NCBI GenBank assembly: GCA_013396915.1
Contig: VWZL01002012.1
Span: forward strand, 620,001-684,000
DNA length: 64,000 bases
DNA from: Stercorarius parasiticus
Lineage: Eukaryota > Chordata > Aves > Charadriiformes > Stercorariidae
Direction of reading: 5' to 3'
The notes under the pieces are model-generated. The model was not told the DNA's origin, searched no databases, and was given only the letters and a program-made list of their open reading frames with translations. Each line of letters starts with the position of its first letter. Within the stretch, counting starts at the first letter, position 1. This document shows positions 59,445 through 64,000 of the stretch, in pieces. The position numbers were made by a program, and so were the translations under genes.

Positions 59445-60130
59445 GTATTGTTGGATTGTGTATGGAGAAGCAGTTTAAGGTCTGTTTTGGGCATGCTGGT
59501 GCAGAGGCTATTTTGTTACGGTGGTAAAGCACAACAAACTGCCTCATTCAGCTTTTGCATTATTCATGGCTTCCCTTCAGAAACTGAGTGTGCATGAAAG
59601 CCGTTGTTTCGGGGCTAGTGGCTTACAAAGGATCATTCACACAAACTTTGTCTGAAGTTCTCAGCCACTCAGGGCAACAGGAGTATTTTCCAAAACACTA
59701 AGAAAATTGAAAACTATGGGATTATATGGGGTAAAATGTCTGATCTGACAGTATTGGATTTTTTCGTTTAGTTTTAGTTTTCATCATGTTTTTCTAGGTC
59801 AGGTAGATGAAGCAAAAACATGCTCGCATTGCAGGGAGTGACAATTTAGATGTGCCAGCGAGAAATGTGTAAGAAAAGCCTGGCATGGAAAGGATGCGGT
59901 GGGAACTGCGTGCTGCACAGATGTGGAGTCTAGGAACACCACATCTTTCTTTATTTAAAAGAAAACCAAACAAATAAAACACGGGAAATTCGGGTTTCAT
60001 CTGTACCATCCTTATGCTCAGCCTGGAGGAGGATGCCCTGCCATCCTCAGGCCATGTGGGTGAGGCTGGCTGGGTCGAATCCTGCTCTCCGACAGCAAGG
60101 ATGGGAGAATACAAGAGCAAGGCAGGCATC

Positions 60131-60155
60131 TATACCATAGACGCTCTATGGTATA
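60131..60155. repeat. Perfect 10-bp inverted repeat with 5-nt loop
   Basis: TATACCATAG, loop ACGCT, CTATGGTATA. All ten pairs are Watson-Crick. This is the longest perfect short-loop hairpin I found. It is shorter than a miRNA precursor, which needs about 22 paired bases per arm, so no RNA gene is called. Confidence 0.85.
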
Positions 60156-61089
60156 TGCTCTGACCCATGCACAGGAATTGGCCCATGCGTAGGTGTCCCC
60201 GGCACAGGAACTGCCCCATCCATGGCAGGGGAAGGAACGCTCTGGGATCAATCCCAAAATAAAGAGCTGTTTTGGAGCCATAGAGGTACGGCAGCTTGAT
60301 AGCAGCACCAGCAGCCAGTGTTTGCTGCAATGAAGGGTAGGGGAACGCTGCGGGGGTTTGTGTGTCTCATGAGATGGCAGAGCAGAGACAGTGGTGCTTC
60401 CCCACCTCAACGGGTTTCTTATCTGCATGGCAAGAGTTTGTTGAAACTCATCATTCCTTTCTCAGCATCTACATTTCTGTTGCGTTAATGAAAAGAAGCT
60501 GGAAATGAATGTGCCTGTATTGCTAGAGAGCTGCTGGCTCTTTTCTTATAGAAAAATCTGCCTTAAAAAAAAAAAACGTAGGGAGGAAAAAAAAAATCAA
60601 GTTTTATAAACAGCGCTGTATCCATATCTTGAAACTCTACCAACAATACCACTCTCATGAAAAAATTCAGCTCTTTCCATTGTGAAGTTTGCTAGATCTA
60701 AGTGGGGTGATTAGGTTCCTTTTCTTCATTCAAAACTTTTGGGCAGGAATTTCAGCTAATATAAATGTCCCTCATGGGCCAGATTAGGTCTCAGTATCTA
60801 ATCTGACATGAACATTGAAGTGACTTGGATTTTTTCCTGTCTTTATTTTTCTTGTAAATTTTCTTTGCATTTTCTTTTCTTTCAAATCTGTTGTGTTTGG
60901 GAACTTTTTGGTTGCAGAAAATAGTTTTATGCATAAATAGATAATGGAAATTCTAAGAATTCAAAGTTTGTTTTCAGACTGACTTAAAAAGAAGAGTAAT
61001 TGTCTCAAAATATACTCCAGTTCAAATTGCAAAAGAACCCTGAGCACTTGATATGGGAACACTGAAAAAATTCATTTTTCTTGAAACAT

Positions 61090-61165
61090 TCTGAAATAAA
61101 ACAATATAATTATTAATATAATTTGAATAAAATGAATATAAAATAAAAGTTAAATTAAATTAAAC
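61090..61165. repeat. A/T-only-type low-complexity tract
   Basis: About 75 bases are almost entirely A and T, with recurring ATAAAA, TTAAAT and AATATA words. There is no unit repeat longer than five bases. Confidence 0.75.
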
Positions 61166-61497
61166 AAACTGATAGTCAAGGTGAAAATTTTTTACCTTAA
61201 TGAAAAGGTTTTGATATTGTCAAAATAAATATTTTGGCATTAGTGGCGTAAGGTAGGAATTAGGCCATCTTTGTGAAGCTTTACTTCAGAAAATTTAAAA
61301 ATATTGTTGAAATTACCAAGGGGGACTTTTTTTCTTTTTCTTCTTTTTTTTTTTCCCCCTAAAGTGGAATGTTCTGATGGAAATCTGTTTTTCTTTCATG
61401 CCCTAGTTCAGTCCAGAAAGTATGTAATGGCAGTGCCTCATTTTAGTACTGAATTCTTCTCTCCTTACTTATGGCATTCCCCTGCTGAGGTCAAGAC

Positions 61498-61538
61498 TTG
61501 GAGTTTAGCAGTCAAGGGTTGGGTTTTAGCAGTCAAGC
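61498..61538. repeat. 21-bp-period tandem duplication
   Basis: TTGGAGTTTAGCAGTCAAGG, one G, then TTGGGTTTTAGCAGTCAAGC. The units agree at 17 of 20 positions, sharing TTTAGCAGTCAAG. A small local duplication. Confidence 0.87.
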
Positions 61539-64000
61539 AAACAGATTTTGACCGTTAATTTAGTGGCTAAATTAAGAATCCCAAGCTGCCTGGATGTCAG
61601 GGACCCAGTAAGTCACAAGAAATGATTCCTTGTTGCAAATAAGAGAGAAATGATCTCTCCGGCTACGTGTGCCTCTTGGTTCAGGTGCTGAGGTGGGACT
61701 CATTCAAATGAACCATTCAGTGTCTGGTTTATCCCAGCACAGAGAGCTGGTGGTGGTCTAGGATACAGCAGCATTCCCTGTAAAAATTAAGTGCATTAAT
61801 TTCTGGTTTTGTTGTATAGTGCTGCAAACCTACTTCCAATTGCTGGTGTATCCACCCCATGTAACTGGGAGAAGATGGTGGGTTTCTTTGTGGATGGTAC
61901 CAAGTGCCCAGGCCTGTGTGGATGTGCCTTTTCTGGTTTGGTATTGCCAAATTAAGTGTCAGTTTGTGAAATACTTACTCTATCTGCAGAGCAGATGGAG
62001 TGGAAATGCTCATGTGAGTAAATATTTGCCATATATGGACGGCACAATCTGGCTGCATCCTTGCTTATACTCTATAATTTATGCTTTTTAAACAGCAATG
62101 AAGAAACCTCAAAAGATTCAGAGGTTCATTTGGATTCTCATAAACACCAAAAGCTTGGATGCTTTCCTCTGCCTCTCGAGGCTTTACAATTTCTATAAGA
62201 AATTGGGTGAAAGCACACTCTGTGGCAGTGTAGTTCATACTCTGAGTTCTCATTCCAGAGAAAGTGGGATAACTGTGAGGTAACAAGGAACAGTCGCTGC
62301 GTATGTTTAGACTCTAATACATAGTACCATTTAGACTTGGGTAAACTGTGATGTTCAAGACAGGCAGTCCCATTTTTACCTAAAAAATCTATTCTGTTTT
62401 GGTTGGGGGTTTTATTTGTTTTTTTAAAATACCTAATTCTGTCCAAGACCCTATGAGAGAAGTCGTATTTGGCTACTGTCAGTTGAAAGCGTTATCTATA
62501 AACTCATTTACCGTCTCTTCTGCTGGATAAGGGAAATTTCAAAACACATTCACCAAGTGGAAGAAGAGAGAAATAGAGGAGTGGGGTTTTTTTTAATTAT
62601 ACTTTTAAATTATTTTATTCTGAAGATTTATTAAAAGGAGAAGAAAACCCCCTAAAGTTCTGAAGGAATATTAACATAACATGCCTGTAACTCAAGCTGT
62701 GTTTAATGAGAGGTGCTGTTTTTTTCTGCCATGAGGGCTGCAGTCCAATGAGTGATAGCTATGAAAGAGGTCACATACATATTCATCAAATTCGACATGC
62801 ACATGTAAACTGGTTTTAATAGGCCATGACAGCAGAAGTTGTGTCAGGCAAATAGCTGCACATGTGCTCATTCCCTCGACTGGCATATTTAGCCATTATC
62901 ACTCTGGTATCCATGGATGAAATATTAGCTTGTTAACTTAAGACCATCAGTTGTTACTGATGCTTAGTGGCAACCAAAAAAGCACAGATTCCCTCTGCAA
63001 CTTTATTATGTGTAGAGCTAGGATTGAATTATTACAATTTCATTGTAATATTTCCATTTCCTTCCCTTATTTATTACAGAGGATATTTGTAAGTGATAAA
63101 TTGGAATGCAGCTACAATATAAATAAAGGGACTATTGATTTGAAAATACTCCAAGGATTGGATCCTGTTATTTCCATGAATTTCTTGCACTGTGCTTCTG
63201 ATTGTACATTCAGAAGAGACAATGTTGCTACAGCATTAATTTTTCCGTGAGCACACAGCAGCGTGTATATTGACACATACAAAAAATAAACCAAAAGGAA
63301 AATACAGTCCTTCAGAATCCTCAGCGCAGCAAGGGGTAAACGACCGCACTCTGCCATGTGTAAATCAGCATAACCTACTGGATCCCGCTGGTTTGTTTTG
63401 CCTAAGGTGTGATGGTTGGGTTAACAGTTAACCTCTTTTTGTTGTTCTCTTCTAGGAGTAGGGAGAAGGAATGCTGAGCTTTCCTTTTGCCTTCTTTTAG
63501 GGGAATACCATCTTCCTGCATTAGGAAAAAAGCAGAGAATGGCAACTACATACAGAAAAACAGGCTTACTTAGGCAACAGCTTTGCATTTTAAGAAGGAA
63601 GGTGTACTGTATTGTGGTCTTTTCCCCAGAGAGATTTTTTAAAGACTACAGATTTCAGCTGACGTGTGGAACAGGGCTATGATGGTGTGTTTGAGGAAGC
63701 CGTCCGGATTGCCACAGCAGCAAATGCACCTCTGTGTGACACAAGACCGATGCACTGATTCATAAACCTAACTTATTACTATACATATGTTAAGAAACCT
63801 GAAGTGAAAGCTTGAACAGGGCGAGAAACCTAAAAAAAGAGTTAAAACCTTGTAGCGTTCTAATTATGTATGCTGAGGTGTGAACGCTTTGCTTTTCCAA
63901 AGTGGTTCCCGTGCATTTCTTGAAGAGCTTTTGCAAATATTGAGAGCTAGTGAAAGCAGATGTCAGGCTTGGCCGAATTATGGTGTACTTGATTGTAATT

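Larger units (their letters stand above)
58041..64000. other. Gene-free AT-rich end of the window
   Basis: No gene, RNA or transposon was recognised. It holds an A18 run (59427-59444), an A/T-rich low-complexity part (61090-61165), a 10-bp hairpin (60131-60155) and a 21-bp tandem duplication (61498-61538). The 59990-60440 part is somewhat richer in G+C and carries a 136-codon minus-strand frame without recognisable similarity. A polypyrimidine-AG junction at 63432-63455 is discussed as a possible exon start. Confidence 0.55.

Noticed and set aside
60131..60155. miRNA precursor
   Set aside because: The stem is only 10 bp and the flanks do not extend the pairing, so it is too short for Drosha/Dicer processing.
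60018..60428. 136-codon minus-strand frame with partly repeated GQFLCRG/GQFLCMG words
   Set aside because: The repeats come from a short imperfect DNA duplication near 60174-60220. No domain, and a second minus-strand frame overlaps.

Overview
The window looks like bird (Aves) nuclear DNA. It is AT-rich and has no bacterial features: no tight gene packing, no operons and no ribosome-binding-site pattern. The only interspersed repeats I recognise are CR1 LINE fragments, the dominant avian family. Several carry the typical bird CR1 3' end (GGTTGGAAGAGACCTT or its complement). I see no Alu, L1 or B-type SINE sequence. Two runs of N (position 6656 and 56172-56176) indicate a draft assembly.

I found no protein-coding gene I can name. 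The longest open frames are about 130-175 codons, roughly the chance expectation for 64 kb of this composition. They overlap on both strands, resemble no family I know, and several open with GTG rather than ATG. The window is best described as a gene desert or the inside of one or more very long introns.

Layout. 1-17 kb: unique AT-rich sequence, simple tracts and two stretches resembling conserved non-coding elements. 17-20 kb: two CR1 tails on the minus strand around an unidentified 148-codon frame. 20-31 kb: unique sequence with the two best enhancer-like segments (near 23.1 kb and 25.9 kb). 31.9-32.8 kb: a long, old CR1 on the plus strand. 33-49 kb: unique sequence with further conserved-element candidates (34 kb, 36.5 kb, 47 kb), a strong splice acceptor at 35.17 kb, and a TTCTC/TTTTC microsatellite at 47.5 kb. 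49.5-58 kb: the CR1-rich part, with four fragments of clearly different subfamily and age. 58-64 kb: unique AT-rich sequence with a 10-bp perfect hairpin at 60.13 kb.

What may matter biologically is regulatory. Several blocks combine homeodomain, POU, SOX, E-box or nuclear-receptor motifs, and a few good splice-site contexts could mark exons of an unannotated transcript. All of this rests on inspection of one sequence. Cross-species alignment and RNA data would decide it. I found no convincing new biological system.
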